Shown here: in pieces, positions 6,494-13,861 of the stretch | Layout: every line of letters starts with the position of its first letter | Numbering within the stretch: the first letter of the stretch is position 1 | NCBI GenBank assembly: GCA_003151655.1 | Contig: PLYB01000255.1 | Location: forward strand, 1 to 14,882 | Direction of reading: 5' to 3' | Length of the DNA: 14,882 bases | From: Gallionellaceae bacterium | GTDB taxonomy: Bacteria > Pseudomonadota > Gammaproteobacteria > Burkholderiales > Gallionellaceae | The notes under the pieces: model-generated | The model's input: only the letters and a program-made list of their open reading frames with translations | What the model was told of the DNA's origin: nothing | Databases searched by the model: none | Translations under genes and position numbers: made by a program

Positions 6494-8584
6494 ATGCAAG
6501 CATTGAGCAATCTGCCAATCCTTGGCCTTTTGGTATTGGCCTCTATCGGTACGGCTTTCGCACAGACCGCCGAAGAAGACGATTTGGCGCTGGCCTACGG
6601 CGACAAGTCCACCATCAGCATCGCCACGGGTAGTAAGCAACCCATCACCAAGGCTCCGTCAACGGCTACCGTTATTACCGCCGAAGACATCAAGGCCATG
6701 GGTGCCACCGATCTGGATCAGGTGATGGAAACCGTGCCGGGGGTGCATGTCTCGCGCACGGCGAACTTTTATTTTTCTACTTATGAGATTCGCGGCATCG
6801 TCGGCAATCCGACTAATCCCCAGGTGCTGATGCTGCAAAATGGCATCCCGATGAACACCTTGTATCGCGGCGACAAGGGTCAACTCTGGGCAGGTCTGCC
6901 GCTGGAAAATATCGCCCGCATTGAGGTCATCCGTGGCCCCGGTTCGGCGCTGTATGGTGCCGATGCTTTTGCCGGGGTGATCAATATCATCACCAAAACG
7001 GCGGCGGACACCAAGGGAACCGAGTTCGGCGCACGCGACGGCTCTTTCAATACCCGGAACGCGTGGGTGCAACACGGCGATCAGTGGGGAGCGGTGGATG
7101 TGGCGGCTTCCCTGAATGTCGGTGGCACCGACGGCAGTAAGGGAATCATCACGCAGGATGCAGCACGACTTCACTGCGCCAGCTGCTCACTGGCACCGGG
7201 GCCTGTCGCCACCGGCTATAACTCCATGGATGGCAGTATCGATTTGGGCTACGACAAGTGGTTGTTGCGCACCGGCTACATACTGCGTGACAATATGGGC
7301 ATGGGCGCGGGCGTTTCCTCTGCCCTGGATCCTGTCGGAAAAAACAGGAACGAACGCATCAGCAGCGATCTGTCCTGGAACGATCCCAATTTATCCCCGA
7401 ATTGGGGAGCCGGTTTCAACATCAGCTATTTGCACTATGCCGAGACGCTGGATCAAAACTATCAACTGTTCCCTCCCGGCACAATCTTTCCTACCGGGAC
7501 ATTTCCCAATGGCGTGATCGGCGATCCCGCGAGAGATGAACGGCAAATGAGGCTCTCAGCTTTCACTACCTATTCCGGTTTCCGCAGCCACAGTCTGCGT
7601 CTCGGCTTGGGGCATGATGACTTGAATATGTACGCAACCTAGACCAACAAAAATTACCTGTTGAGTCCAGCGGGCGCGCCGGTGCCGACGGCGTTTATGG
7701 ATTATTCCAACATCCAGACCCACTTGCCGCCGGAACTGCGCAAAGTCGATTATCTTTATGCGCAGGACGAGTGGAATATTGTGCGGGACTGGACGCTGAC
7801 TGCCGGAGTGCGCCACGACAATTACTCCGATTTCGGCGGCACCACCAACCCGCGCCTAGCGCTGGTGTGGGACGCTACCCAGGATCTTACCGCCAAGCTG
7901 CTCTACGGCGCGGCCTTCCGTGCTCCTTCTTTTAATGAGCAATACGGCATCAACCCGGTCGCCAACGGCAACCCCAATCTAAAGCCGGAAACCATCAAGA
8001 CGCTGGAAGAAGCGTTCTCTTGGCAGGCACGCAAGAATACTCAGCTAAATCTGAACTTTTTCCACTGGCAGGCGGAGAGTCTCATTCAAACTGTGGCCAA
8101 CCCCGCGCCAGCACCCGGGGCGACCTACCAAAACAGCGGTAAGCAGTATGGCGGCGGCGTGGAGTTGGAAGGAGTATGGGATGCCAGCAGTGTTGTCCGA
8201 CTGACCGGCAACTACTCCTACCAGCAAGCCATCGACGAGGCCACCAATCAAGACTCCGGCTACGCGCCGCACAACCATATCTACTTGCGCGGCGATTGGC
8301 GCGTTGCCAGCGGCTGGCTTACCAGTACCCAGATCAACCGGGTATCGGATCGCCTGCGGGCAGCCGGTGACACCCGCGCCCCCGTGCCGGACTACACCAC
8401 GGTGGATATCACTGCGCGCACCACTTTCGACAAAATAGAACTGGCAGCATCGGTGCGCAACCTGTTTGATGCCATCGTACTTGAACCCACTCTGCCCGGA
8501 TCAACTCCGGCGAATGTGCCGATCCCCAACGACTTGCCGATGGCACCGCGTTCCTTGTGGCTGCAAGCGACGTACAAGCTATAA
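6494..8584 (+). pseudogene. TonB-dependent receptor (receptor 2) interrupted by an in-frame TAG
   Basis: A full-length receptor of about 696 codons in one unbroken frame except for a single TAG at 7640-7642 (codon 383). The start ATG 6494 has AGGAGGA 8 nt upstream and a clean signal peptide cleaved after TAFA. The mature N-terminus QTAEEDDLALAYGDKSTIS resembles receptor 1. Plug motifs are present: VITAEDIKAMGATDLDQVM, YEIRGIVG, RIEVIRGPGSALYGADAFAG. Beyond the TAG, barrel motifs continue normally (GNPNLKPETIKTLEEAF, RLRAAGDTRAPVPDYTTVD, VRNLFDAIVLEPT). The TAG aligns with a Glu codon (GAA) in receptor 1, so one GAG-to-TAG change is the simplest explanation. A product stopped at codon 383 would lack half the barrel and could not function. 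Recent nonsense mutation, sequencing error and amber suppression are the alternatives. Confidence 0.85.
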
Positions 8585-8632
8585 AAATTTACCGTCCATT
8601 GGCATTCATGCCAACCCAATGTGCAAGGGAAA

Positions 8633-8752
8633 CGCAGATTAAATCCGTTCGTGGTGAGTATTTTCCGTTCGCTCCCTCGATACACCGCGCAAGCGCGGCA
8701 CTCGGGACGAACGGAAAATGTATCGAACCATGGCTTTCGGATTTAATCTGCG
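8633..8752. repeat. 120-bp nested inverted-repeat element (MITE/REP-like)
   Basis: The outer arms CGCAGATTAAATCCG (8633-8647) and CGGATTTAATCTGCG (8738-8752) are perfect 15-bp inverted repeats. Inside them TTTTCCGTTCG (8661-8671) and CGAACGGAAAA (8708-8718) form a second perfect 11-bp pair. At the centre CCGCGC (8685-8690) and GCGCGG (8693-8698) form a tight hairpin. The element lies exactly between two convergent genes, so its transcript could also act as a two-way terminator. No obvious target-site duplication is visible. The structure is seen directly; its mobile origin is inference. Confidence 0.75.
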
Positions 8753-8757
8753 CTTCT

Positions 8758-9393
8758 CTAGCCTTTTCGCGCTAGAGGATTTGGTGTGGGCTCAGCGATT
8801 CTGCTCAGCGTATTTCGATCCGTATGATGGAAAGGTTCGTCCTTGCCCTTGATCATAAGTACGGTGTCCTCATCGTAAGACCAGGTGTCATCCGCATTGA
8901 TAGTTACTTTGATTCGAAACTCAACGGTCTTGAAGGCATAATCAAGAAATGGTGACGAGCGAATGCCAAAATTTTCGGAATCATGCGTGGCTATTAACTC
9001 AAATTCTTTCGCATCGGCATTGGCCTTACCGGATGCCATAACGACCTGGGCGCGCGGAATCGTGAGCGTATGGATCACCGTATTCGTGGACGGCTCCCAT
9101 AGCCAGTATCCCACCTGCTCATGATATGTTTTAACCTGATCCGGCTTGACTATATGTGTGTGGTAACGCAGGCCGTAGAGTAATTGCGGCCCGTTGGTCT
9201 GCGGGTCGATGGGTTGAAGTTCAATATGCTCGACGAAAGCCTGCTGCTTTGCCCCCTCGACTTTCGGCTTAACGTCCGCACCGCGAGTGCCTTGCCAAAT
9301 CCCCGCCATCGCGCGCAGGGGGCCAAGATTTTTCAGTGTATCCACATCCACATTTGAGGGCTCGGTATAGATGTCTTCCGGAAACTGCGTCAT
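8758..9393 (-). CDS. Nitrobindin-like heme-binding beta-barrel protein
   Basis: A soluble protein of about 211 residues with the fatty-acid-binding-protein-like barrel of the nitrobindin / THAP4-C-terminal family (formerly DUF1794). Visible motifs are LGPLRAMAGIWQGTRG (residues 23-38, the GxWxGxG start of the barrel), YHEQVGYWLWEP (90-101) and, near the C-terminus, FHHTDRNTLSRI (188-199), the typical HTDxNTL segment. Characterised nitrobindins bind ferric heme and isomerise peroxynitrite or bind NO; extending that here is inference. The ATG ending at 9393 has GGAG 9 nt upstream. Closer upstream starts (ATG at 9399, TTG at 9408) are possible. It lies a short distance downstream of the lipoprotein gene on the same strand, and convergent to receptor 2. 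Confidence 0.8.
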   Translation of the reverse strand: MTQFPEDIYTEPSNVDVDTLKNLGPLRAMAGIWQGTRGADVKPKVEGAKQQAFVEHIELQPIDPQTNGPQLLYGLRYHTHIVKPDQVKTYHEQVGYWLWEPSTNTVIHTLTIPRAQVVMASGKANADAKEFELIATHDSENFGIRSSPFLDYAFKTVEFRIKVTINADDTWSYDEDTVLMIKGKDEPFHHTDRNTLSRIAEPTPNPLARKG

Positions 9394-9436
9394 GTGCATT
9401 CTCTCCAAGTAATTATCAGGTGTGCCGCTTGGCTCA

Positions 9437-9871
9437 TCATGGTCGAGACGTGTCGTCAGTGAAACACAAACCGACCGGAGTGTACTTCAAGACTTTGCCG
9501 TCCCGAATGTAGAAGATATTATCGCAGCCAATAAGTTGTGACGTGCAATTGCTGAAGGCATCAAAGTTTTCCGGACTCATATATCCATTGATTAGCCCAT
9601 ATTTATCGCAACTGTTTATTCCCTGTTTGTTCATGTAGTCGCGAATTTCCAAGCCAGAGTCTTGCAATGTTTTTACCATATGAATTTGTGAAAACATGTA
9701 ATGGGATTCCAGCTCTTCAACGGGTACGCCTTTCCATGCATTCAGATCGTCTCGTCGGACATCTTTGTTATGAAGGCATCCGCCGAGTGCGCAACAAAGC
9801 AGAATCGGCATGAACAGTATTTTGTACATACCGGAGCGCGAAGCCGTTTTCAGACTGCTTTTCGTAATCAC
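9437..9871 (-). CDS. Small hypothetical lipoprotein
   Basis: A 144-residue protein with a basic n-region, a hydrophobic stretch (YKILFMPILLCCALGGC) and a lipobox LGGC, so it is probably exported and lipid-anchored. The mature part is short and polar with AWKGVPVEELESHYMF, and Cys residues (INSCDKYG, SNCTSQLIGCDN, VGLCF) that could form disulfides in the periplasm. The GTG at 9871 is preferred: an AGGGG lies about 9 nt upstream and it supplies Lys/Arg residues before the hydrophobic core. The ATG at 9829 is the alternative. Same strand as the nitrobindin-like gene downstream. I do not recognise a named family and give no function. Confidence 0.65.
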   Translation of the reverse strand: MITKSSLKTASRSGMYKILFMPILLCCALGGCLHNKDVRRDDLNAWKGVPVEELESHYMFSQIHMVKTLQDSGLEIRDYMNKQGINSCDKYGLINGYMSPENFDAFSNCTSQLIGCDNIFYIRDGKVLKYTPVGLCFTDDTSRP

Positions 9872-9931
9872 TGTTCATTACCCCTGTCGCTAACAAGTTA
9901 GTAATTGCGGGTGAGAATTGCTTTGATACGA

Positions 9932-9967
9932 ATGATGCGGAACAGAAGTTTGATCAAACTGCATCAT
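9932..9967. promoter_or_regulatory. Nested palindrome between lipoprotein and flagellin genes
   Basis: A perfect 14-bp palindrome, AGTTTGATCAAACT (9947-9960), lies directly before GCATCAT (9961-9967). GCATCAT pairs with ATGATGC (9932-9938). The site is 45-80 bp upstream of the flagellin sigma-28 promoter and upstream of the divergent lipoprotein gene. It could be a regulator operator or a stem-loop; no T-tract follows, so a simple terminator is less likely. Confidence 0.4.
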
Positions 9968-10011
9968 ACGAGCGAATAGGCGCATCAGGAAAAATATTTT
10001 TCATCCGACTG

Positions 10012-10038
10012 TTAAGTTACGGGCAAATTTTCCGATAA
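10012..10038 (+). promoter_or_regulatory. Sigma-28 (FliA) flagellar promoter
   Basis: TTAAGTTA (10012-10019), an 11-bp spacer, then TCCGATAA (10031-10038) matches the FliA consensus TAAAGTTT-N11-GCCGATAA at 6 of 8 and 7 of 8 positions with exact spacing. It is placed correctly to drive the flagellin gene, leaving a leader of about 100 nt. This is the expected class-3 control of a flagellin. Confidence 0.8.
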
Positions 10039-10142
10039 CAAGACTGACAACGTGATTTTGCTTTAAATAAAACTGAAGAAGAGCGGACAAAAATAAACAG
10101 CATAACGCTGGATGTGTTTTTCGATCCGGCATGGGAGTTTGA

Positions 10143-10955
10143 ATGGCCTCAACTATCAATACAAATTTGGCATCAACGAACGCACAGCGCAATTTGTCCT
10201 CTTCGCAAGGGGCGTTGAGTACTTCTATGCAACGTTTGTCTTCCGGCACGCGGGTAAACAGCGCCAAGGATGATGCCTCGGGGATGGCGATTGCCTCGCG
10301 CATGGAAAGCCAAGTTCGCGGTTTAAATCAAGCGGGACGTAACGCCAGCGACGGTATCTCGCTCGCGCAAACTGCTGAAGGTGCGCTGGGTGCCATTCAA
10401 GGCAATATGGCACGGATGCGTGAACTGGCTGTGCAAGGTGCCAACGCGACTTCCGGTGCGGACATCGCTTCGATCAACGCCGAATTTACGCAGCTCAATG
10501 CTGAAAATGCGCGGGTGATTGCCTCAACTTCATTCAACAATGTTCAACTGCTCTCGCAACCGGTTAATCAGGTATTCCAAATCGGTGCGAATAGTGTAGC
10601 CGGTGTTGATAACATCACGGTCAGCACTCCTGCCGCCATTGTTCCGACTTCCATTTCGCTGGGTGACTCATCTGTTTCTGCACAGGCTGAAATAGCCAAG
10701 TTGGATACTGATATCGCCAGCGTTGCCTCGGCTCGTGCCTTGTTCGGCTCGATACAGTCGCGCTTCGAAAATGCGATTAACCAAGTGCAAATTGCGTCAG
10801 AAAACCAATCCGCCGGGCGTAGCCGTATCATGGATACTGACTATGCCAAAGAAACAGCCAACATGACCCGTGCCCAAATTTTGCAACAGGCCGGTACGGC
10901 GATGCTGGCACAAGCGAACCAGTCGCCAAACGGTGTGCTGACATTGTTGCGCTAA
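10143..10955 (+). CDS. fliC: Flagellin (short form)
   Basis: Flagellin is the secreted subunit that polymerises into the flagellar filament. The N-terminal D0/D1 region is unmistakable: MASTINTNLASTNAQRNLSS, SMQRLSSGTRVNSAKDDASG, MAIASRMESQVRGLNQAGRN and NASDGISLAQTAEGAL. The C-terminal D1/D0 region is also clear: IQSRFENAINQVQIASENQS, RIMDTDYAKETANMTRAQIL and QQAGTAMLAQANQ ending in LLR. At 270 residues it is close to the minimal size, with only a short variable centre (about 140-190) where longer flagellins carry D2/D3. The ATG has GGGAG 5 nt upstream and a sigma-28 promoter about 105 bp before it. No other flagellar gene is adjacent. The symbol is by family, as the genome may hold several flagellins. 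Confidence 0.95.
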   Translation: MASTINTNLASTNAQRNLSSSQGALSTSMQRLSSGTRVNSAKDDASGMAIASRMESQVRGLNQAGRNASDGISLAQTAEGALGAIQGNMARMRELAVQGANATSGADIASINAEFTQLNAENARVIASTSFNNVQLLSQPVNQVFQIGANSVAGVDNITVSTPAAIVPTSISLGDSSVSAQAEIAKLDTDIASVASARALFGSIQSRFENAINQVQIASENQSAGRSRIMDTDYAKETANMTRAQILQQAGTAMLAQANQSPNGVLTLLR

Positions 10956-11019
10956 AAACTAGCTGGTTGCTCAAGTTGACCTGACCACAAGCCAGTATTC
11001 TCGATAGTAAGCTCTGAGG

Positions 11020-11484
11020 TTAGCTTTGCTCACTCAAGCGTCGCATGATCTGAAGCCAGCCATCTTCCGCACTAGCGCCAGACTGCTCGAACACTGCTTG
11101 CAGTTGCTTCATCTGCGTTCCGGTGAGTTGCGCTTCCAACTTGGTTCCGCTCGTAGTCAGTGTCAGTTGTCGCACCCGTCGATCATGCTGCGCTGTGTCC
11201 ATGGCTATCAGGCGCATTTCAAGCAACTGACGCAAGGGCGCGTTGAGAGCCTGTTTGCTGACGCTGAGTAAGCCCAGCAAAGTATTGACCGATATCTGCG
11301 GATTGCGTCCGACGAAATAGAGAATGCGGTGATGAACTCTCCCCAGTCCGCGCTGATCGAGGATGCGGTCAGGCGGCGCGGTAAAGGCGCGATAACCGAA
11401 GTAAAACTGTTCTATGGCCTGGTGCAACGCGGTTTCGCGTTGTTTGGGCGAGCGTGCAACGGGAGCGGGATTTTGGTCAACCAT
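11020..11484 (-). CDS. MarR-family transcriptional regulator
   Basis: A 154-residue protein with a MarR winged-helix fold. Residues about 48-112 hold GRVHHRILYFVGRNPQISVN, TLLGLLSVSKQALNAPLRQL (recognition helix) and LIAMDTAQHDRRVRQLTLT followed by TSG, the wing. Helices on either side would form the dimer interface. MarR dimers usually repress a neighbouring divergent gene and themselves until a small ligand binds. Here the divergent neighbour is a PLP aminotransferase, and two matching palindromes lie between the genes. A minus-strand promoter is visible: -35 TTGACC as the complement of 11523-11528, an 18-bp spacer, and -10 TATACG as the complement of 11499-11504. This gives a very short leader of about 8 nt. 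The inducing ligand is unknown. Confidence 0.88.
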   Translation of the reverse strand: MVDQNPAPVARSPKQRETALHQAIEQFYFGYRAFTAPPDRILDQRGLGRVHHRILYFVGRNPQISVNTLLGLLSVSKQALNAPLRQLLEMRLIAMDTAQHDRRVRQLTLTTSGTKLEAQLTGTQMKQLQAVFEQSGASAEDGWLQIMRRLSEQS

Positions 11485-11538
11485 GTTGACATGATAGGCG
11501 TATAGGCGTTAGGCTGTCTATAGGTCAACTTTATTGAC
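11476..11538. promoter_or_regulatory. Twin MarR operator-like palindromes in divergent promoter region
   Basis: Site 1 is GTCAAC-CAT-GTTGAC (11476-11490), a perfect 6-3-6 inverted repeat centred on the complement of the MarR start codon. Site 2 is GTCAAC-TTT-ATTGAC (11524-11538), the same motif with one arm mismatch, overlapping the MarR -35 box and ending 4 bp before the aminotransferase ATG. The sites are 48 bp apart. Between them ATAGGCGT occurs twice in tandem (11494-11501, 11502-11509) with a degraded third copy. The layout suggests MarR represses both genes; binding is inferred. Confidence 0.7.
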
Positions 11539-11542
11539 ATTT

Positions 11543-12715
11543 ATGGATACCTTGATGAGTTCATTGTTGTCACATCACAGCCCCCTTTTTTCCACGCGCA
11601 CACGGGATTTGCATGCCTCGCCGATCCGCGAGATTCTTGCCGTCATCAATCGCCCTGGCATGATCTCTTTTGCGGGGGGCCTACCATCGGTCGATAGTTT
11701 TCCCCAATTCAGCATGGATGCAATGCCGCAGGACATCCTGCAATACGGCCCCAGCGAAGGAGAGTGGGAACTGCGCCAGCGCATTGCTGAAGAAGTATCC
11801 GGGCGGGGGTTACACTGTACTGCCGAACAGGTGTTGATTCTTTCCGGTTCGCAGCAAGGCATCGATCTTGTCGCCAAAATATTCATTGATCCCGGTACGA
11901 CAGTAGCGGTGGAGTCGCCAACCTATCTGGCAGCTTTACAGGTTTTTCGTTTTTTCGGCGCGCAATTCATGGCATACGATGCGGATGCGCTGGATGCGCA
12001 AGCGTGGCAGCGTGAAAAACCGGCTTTCGCCTACGCCATTCCCACCTTTCAGAATCCGAGCGGGCGCTGTCTTGATGCCAGTCAACGTCAGGCGCTGGCC
12101 GAAACATGCGATGCTGCCGGAATTCCCTTGTTTGAAGATGACCCTTACCGTGATTTGGTCTATGACCCGTGCGAACGTACACCGGTGTGCGCCCGACTCC
12201 AGCGAACGCCGTGGATTTATCAAGGCTCGTTTTCGAAAAGTCTGGCACCGGGATTGCGGCTTGGCTATCTGGTTGCCGCGCCGGAGCTATTGCCGTTCCT
12301 GACACGCCTCAAGCAGGCCGCAGATTTGCACAGTAACCGTGTCAGCCAATGGCTAGTGTTGCAGCAGTTGAACGACCCGACACATGGCACGCGTTTGGAC
12401 GAACTAGCAGAACGCTACCGTCAACGAAGGGATGCTTTCGAAGCCGCGCTTCGTCGCCATTTCGGTGACATTGCCAGTTGGCAGACACCGCCAGGCGGGC
12501 TGTTTTTCTGGCTGACCCTCAATCGATGTATCGATACTCGGCTGCTGTTGCCCAAGGCTATTGAAGCCAGCGTTGCCTTCATGCCCGGCGAACCATTTCT
12601 CCCCACGGAAGTGGCGAGCTGCGGTCAGCTGCGCCTCAACTTCAGCCACGCCAGCGAGGAGCAGGCTGATGTGGGTTTGGCGAAGCTGGCAGCATTGGTG
12701 CGCAGTTTTACTTAA
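11543..12715 (+). CDS. PLP-dependent aminotransferase, fold type I (LysN / MocR-catalytic-domain type)
   Basis: About 390 residues of a class I/II aminotransferase, a cytoplasmic enzyme moving amino groups between amino acids and 2-oxo acids. Seen: MISFAGGLPSVDSFP at the N-terminus, YGPSEGEWELRQRIA, LILSGSQQGIDLVAK (PLP phosphate region), YAIPTFQNPSGR, LFEDDPYRDLVY (the Asp that contacts the pyridine N, and Tyr), and GSFSKSLAPGLRLGYL with the Schiff-base Lys near residue 232. QLRLNFSH near the end supplies the substrate-carboxylate Arg. These resemble 2-aminoadipate / branched-chain-type aminotransferases and the catalytic half of MocR regulators, but no GntR DNA-binding domain is present. 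ATG 11543 is used; ATG 11555 in frame is equally possible, with no clear Shine-Dalgarno for either. Divergent to a MarR regulator that probably controls it. Substrate not determinable. Confidence 0.92.
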   Translation: MDTLMSSLLSHHSPLFSTRTRDLHASPIREILAVINRPGMISFAGGLPSVDSFPQFSMDAMPQDILQYGPSEGEWELRQRIAEEVSGRGLHCTAEQVLILSGSQQGIDLVAKIFIDPGTTVAVESPTYLAALQVFRFFGAQFMAYDADALDAQAWQREKPAFAYAIPTFQNPSGRCLDASQRQALAETCDAAGIPLFEDDPYRDLVYDPCERTPVCARLQRTPWIYQGSFSKSLAPGLRLGYLVAAPELLPFLTRLKQAADLHSNRVSQWLVLQQLNDPTHGTRLDELAERYRQRRDAFEAALRRHFGDIASWQTPPGGLFFWLTLNRCIDTRLLLPKAIEASVAFMPGEPFLPTEVASCGQLRLNFSHASEEQADVGLAKLAALVRSFT

Positions 12716-12725
12716 TCCGATTCGG

Positions 12726-13373
12726 CTACACAGTCTTTTGTTTGAATTCGCACAGGTCACGAATAATGCATTCGCTGCATTGAGGTTTGCGCGCCTGACA
12801 CACATAACGTCCGTGCAGGATCAGCCAATGATGTGCGTCGAGTTTGAATTCGTCCGGTACGACTTTGAGCAGCTTCTTTTCCACTTCTTCTACGGTTTTG
12901 CCGGGAGCGAGACCGATGCGATTGCTGATGCGGAAGATGTGGGTATCGACGGCGATGGTGGGCTGGCCGAAGGCGGTGTTCAGCATCACGTTGGCGGTCT
13001 TGCGGCCAACGCCAGCTAACGGCGTCAATTCCTCCATCGTGGACGGTACTTGTCCGCCATGCCTGGCGACGATTTGCTGACAACAGAGTTGGATGTTACG
13101 CGCTTTGTTACGGAAGAAGCCGGTCGATTGGATTAGGCGTTCCAGTTCGGCCCGGTCGGCGTTGGCAAAGGCGGCGGCGGCGGCATAGCGCGCGAACAAG
13201 GCCGGCGTGACAAGGTTGACGCGAACGTCGGTGCATTGTGCCGAGAGGATGGTGGCGACGAGCAGTTGCAACGGGCCGTCGTAAACGAGCGCGCAGGACG
13301 CTTCGGGATAGAGGCCGGCCAGATCGCGGACGATGCGGCGGGCGCGATTCTTCAATGAGTTCACGGCGGTCAT
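12726..13373 (-). CDS. nth: Endonuclease III (DNA glycosylase / AP lyase)
   Basis: A 215-residue base-excision-repair enzyme that removes oxidised pyrimidines and nicks at abasic sites. The helix-hairpin-helix LAGVGRKTANVMLNTAFGQP carries the catalytic Lys125. The catalytic Asp143 lies in AVDTHIFRISNRIGL. The C-terminal C-x6-C-x2-C-x5-C (Cys192, 199, 202, 208) is the 4Fe-4S cluster loop. Length and motif order match full-size bacterial Nth. It is convergent with the aminotransferase gene, with only 10 nt between their stops. The ATG at 13373 lacks a strong Shine-Dalgarno, but the protein begins in the expected place. Confidence 0.96.
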   Translation of the reverse strand: MTAVNSLKNRARRIVRDLAGLYPEASCALVYDGPLQLLVATILSAQCTDVRVNLVTPALFARYAAAAAFANADRAELERLIQSTGFFRNKARNIQLCCQQIVARHGGQVPSTMEELTPLAGVGRKTANVMLNTAFGQPTIAVDTHIFRISNRIGLAPGKTVEEVEKKLLKVVPDEFKLDAHHWLILHGRYVCQARKPQCSECIIRDLCEFKQKTV

Positions 13374-13487
13374 GCCAGGAATGGTAGCAAAAGCGGGCGT
13401 TTCGGGACAGCGAAGTCCAGCGTGTTATGGAAGGTGATGGGATTACGGTTCTCTCTATGGCCCAACTTCGAGAACGGGGGCGCGTCC

Positions 13488-13799
13488 ATGATCTTGATCA
13501 TATTTCTATATGTGTTTGGCCTCGTGGTTGTCTTACCGACGTTCATAATAGCTCGTTTAGCCCTCTGTATTATACGTTTGCTTAACGCGACTTGGTTCGA
13601 CGAAGAATGGCAATACCCCCGCACCCCTGCCAAACATGCCGCCCTGCTCGATTGGGAGGCCTCGATCCGAGATTTCCACCGTCGCCAATCGGCCTTCTGG
13701 TTCCCTCCTGGCGCGGCGAAAAGCGAAGGAAAGAAGCCAGATACCGGAATCCGCGCACTCGGCCCATCGGCGTTTCAAGAACGCCGCCGCCTCTTCTGA
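13488..13799 (+). CDS. Small putative single-pass membrane protein (hypothetical)
   Basis: A 103-residue reading frame starting MILIIFLYVFGLVVVLP, giving one long N-terminal hydrophobic segment (about residues 1-30). A soluble, aromatic and charged tail follows (WFDEEWQYPRTPAKHAALLD, FHRRQSAFWFPPG, then a basic Lys/Arg-rich end). An earlier in-frame ATG (13422) would add 22 residues. No good ribosome-binding site is visible and I recognise no family. It lies between nth (divergent) and the DUF4058 gene on the same strand. The composition looks protein-like rather than random, but the call is tentative. Confidence 0.45.
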   Translation: MILIIFLYVFGLVVVLPTFIIARLALCIIRLLNATWFDEEWQYPRTPAKHAALLDWEASIRDFHRRQSAFWFPPGAAKSEGKKPDTGIRALGPSAFQERRRLF

Positions 13800-13824
13800 C
13801 TCGCCTTTGCGGTCGCCTTCCCTT

Positions 13825-13830
13825 TATAAT
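13825..13830 (+). promoter_or_regulatory. Consensus -10 box before the DUF4058 gene
   Basis: TATAAT, a perfect -10 hexamer, lies 31 bp before ATG 13862. No convincing -35 at 16-18 bp spacing is present, so this is only a candidate promoter. It would give a leader of about 25 nt. Confidence 0.35.
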
Positions 13831-13861
13831 GGGCGAGACGAGGAAGTTGTTGGAGAACGTC

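Noticed and set aside
6659..7174. A 171-codon minus-strand reading frame inside receptor 2
   Set aside because: It mirrors the conserved plug-domain coding sequence of the receptor and is a shadow of it.
10041..10060. Possible sigma-54 promoter (a TTGC near 10057) before flagellin
   Set aside because: The GG and GC elements are missing or wrongly spaced, and the sigma-28 match at 10012-10038 is much better.
10956..11019. Rho-independent terminator between the convergent flagellin and MarR genes
   Set aside because: Only weak CTGG/CCAG pairing with a long loop and no T-tract was found.
11486..11514. TTGACA as a -35 box for the aminotransferase gene
   Set aside because: The hexamer is perfect, but the sequence 17 bp downstream (TTAGGC) is a poor -10, so I do not call a plus-strand promoter there.
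13592..13861. N-terminal extension of the DUF4058 reading frame
   Set aside because: The upstream translation is low-complexity Pro/Arg-rich and overlaps another frame, whereas the family begins with MPLLDHFHPP at 13862, where a ribosome-binding site is present.
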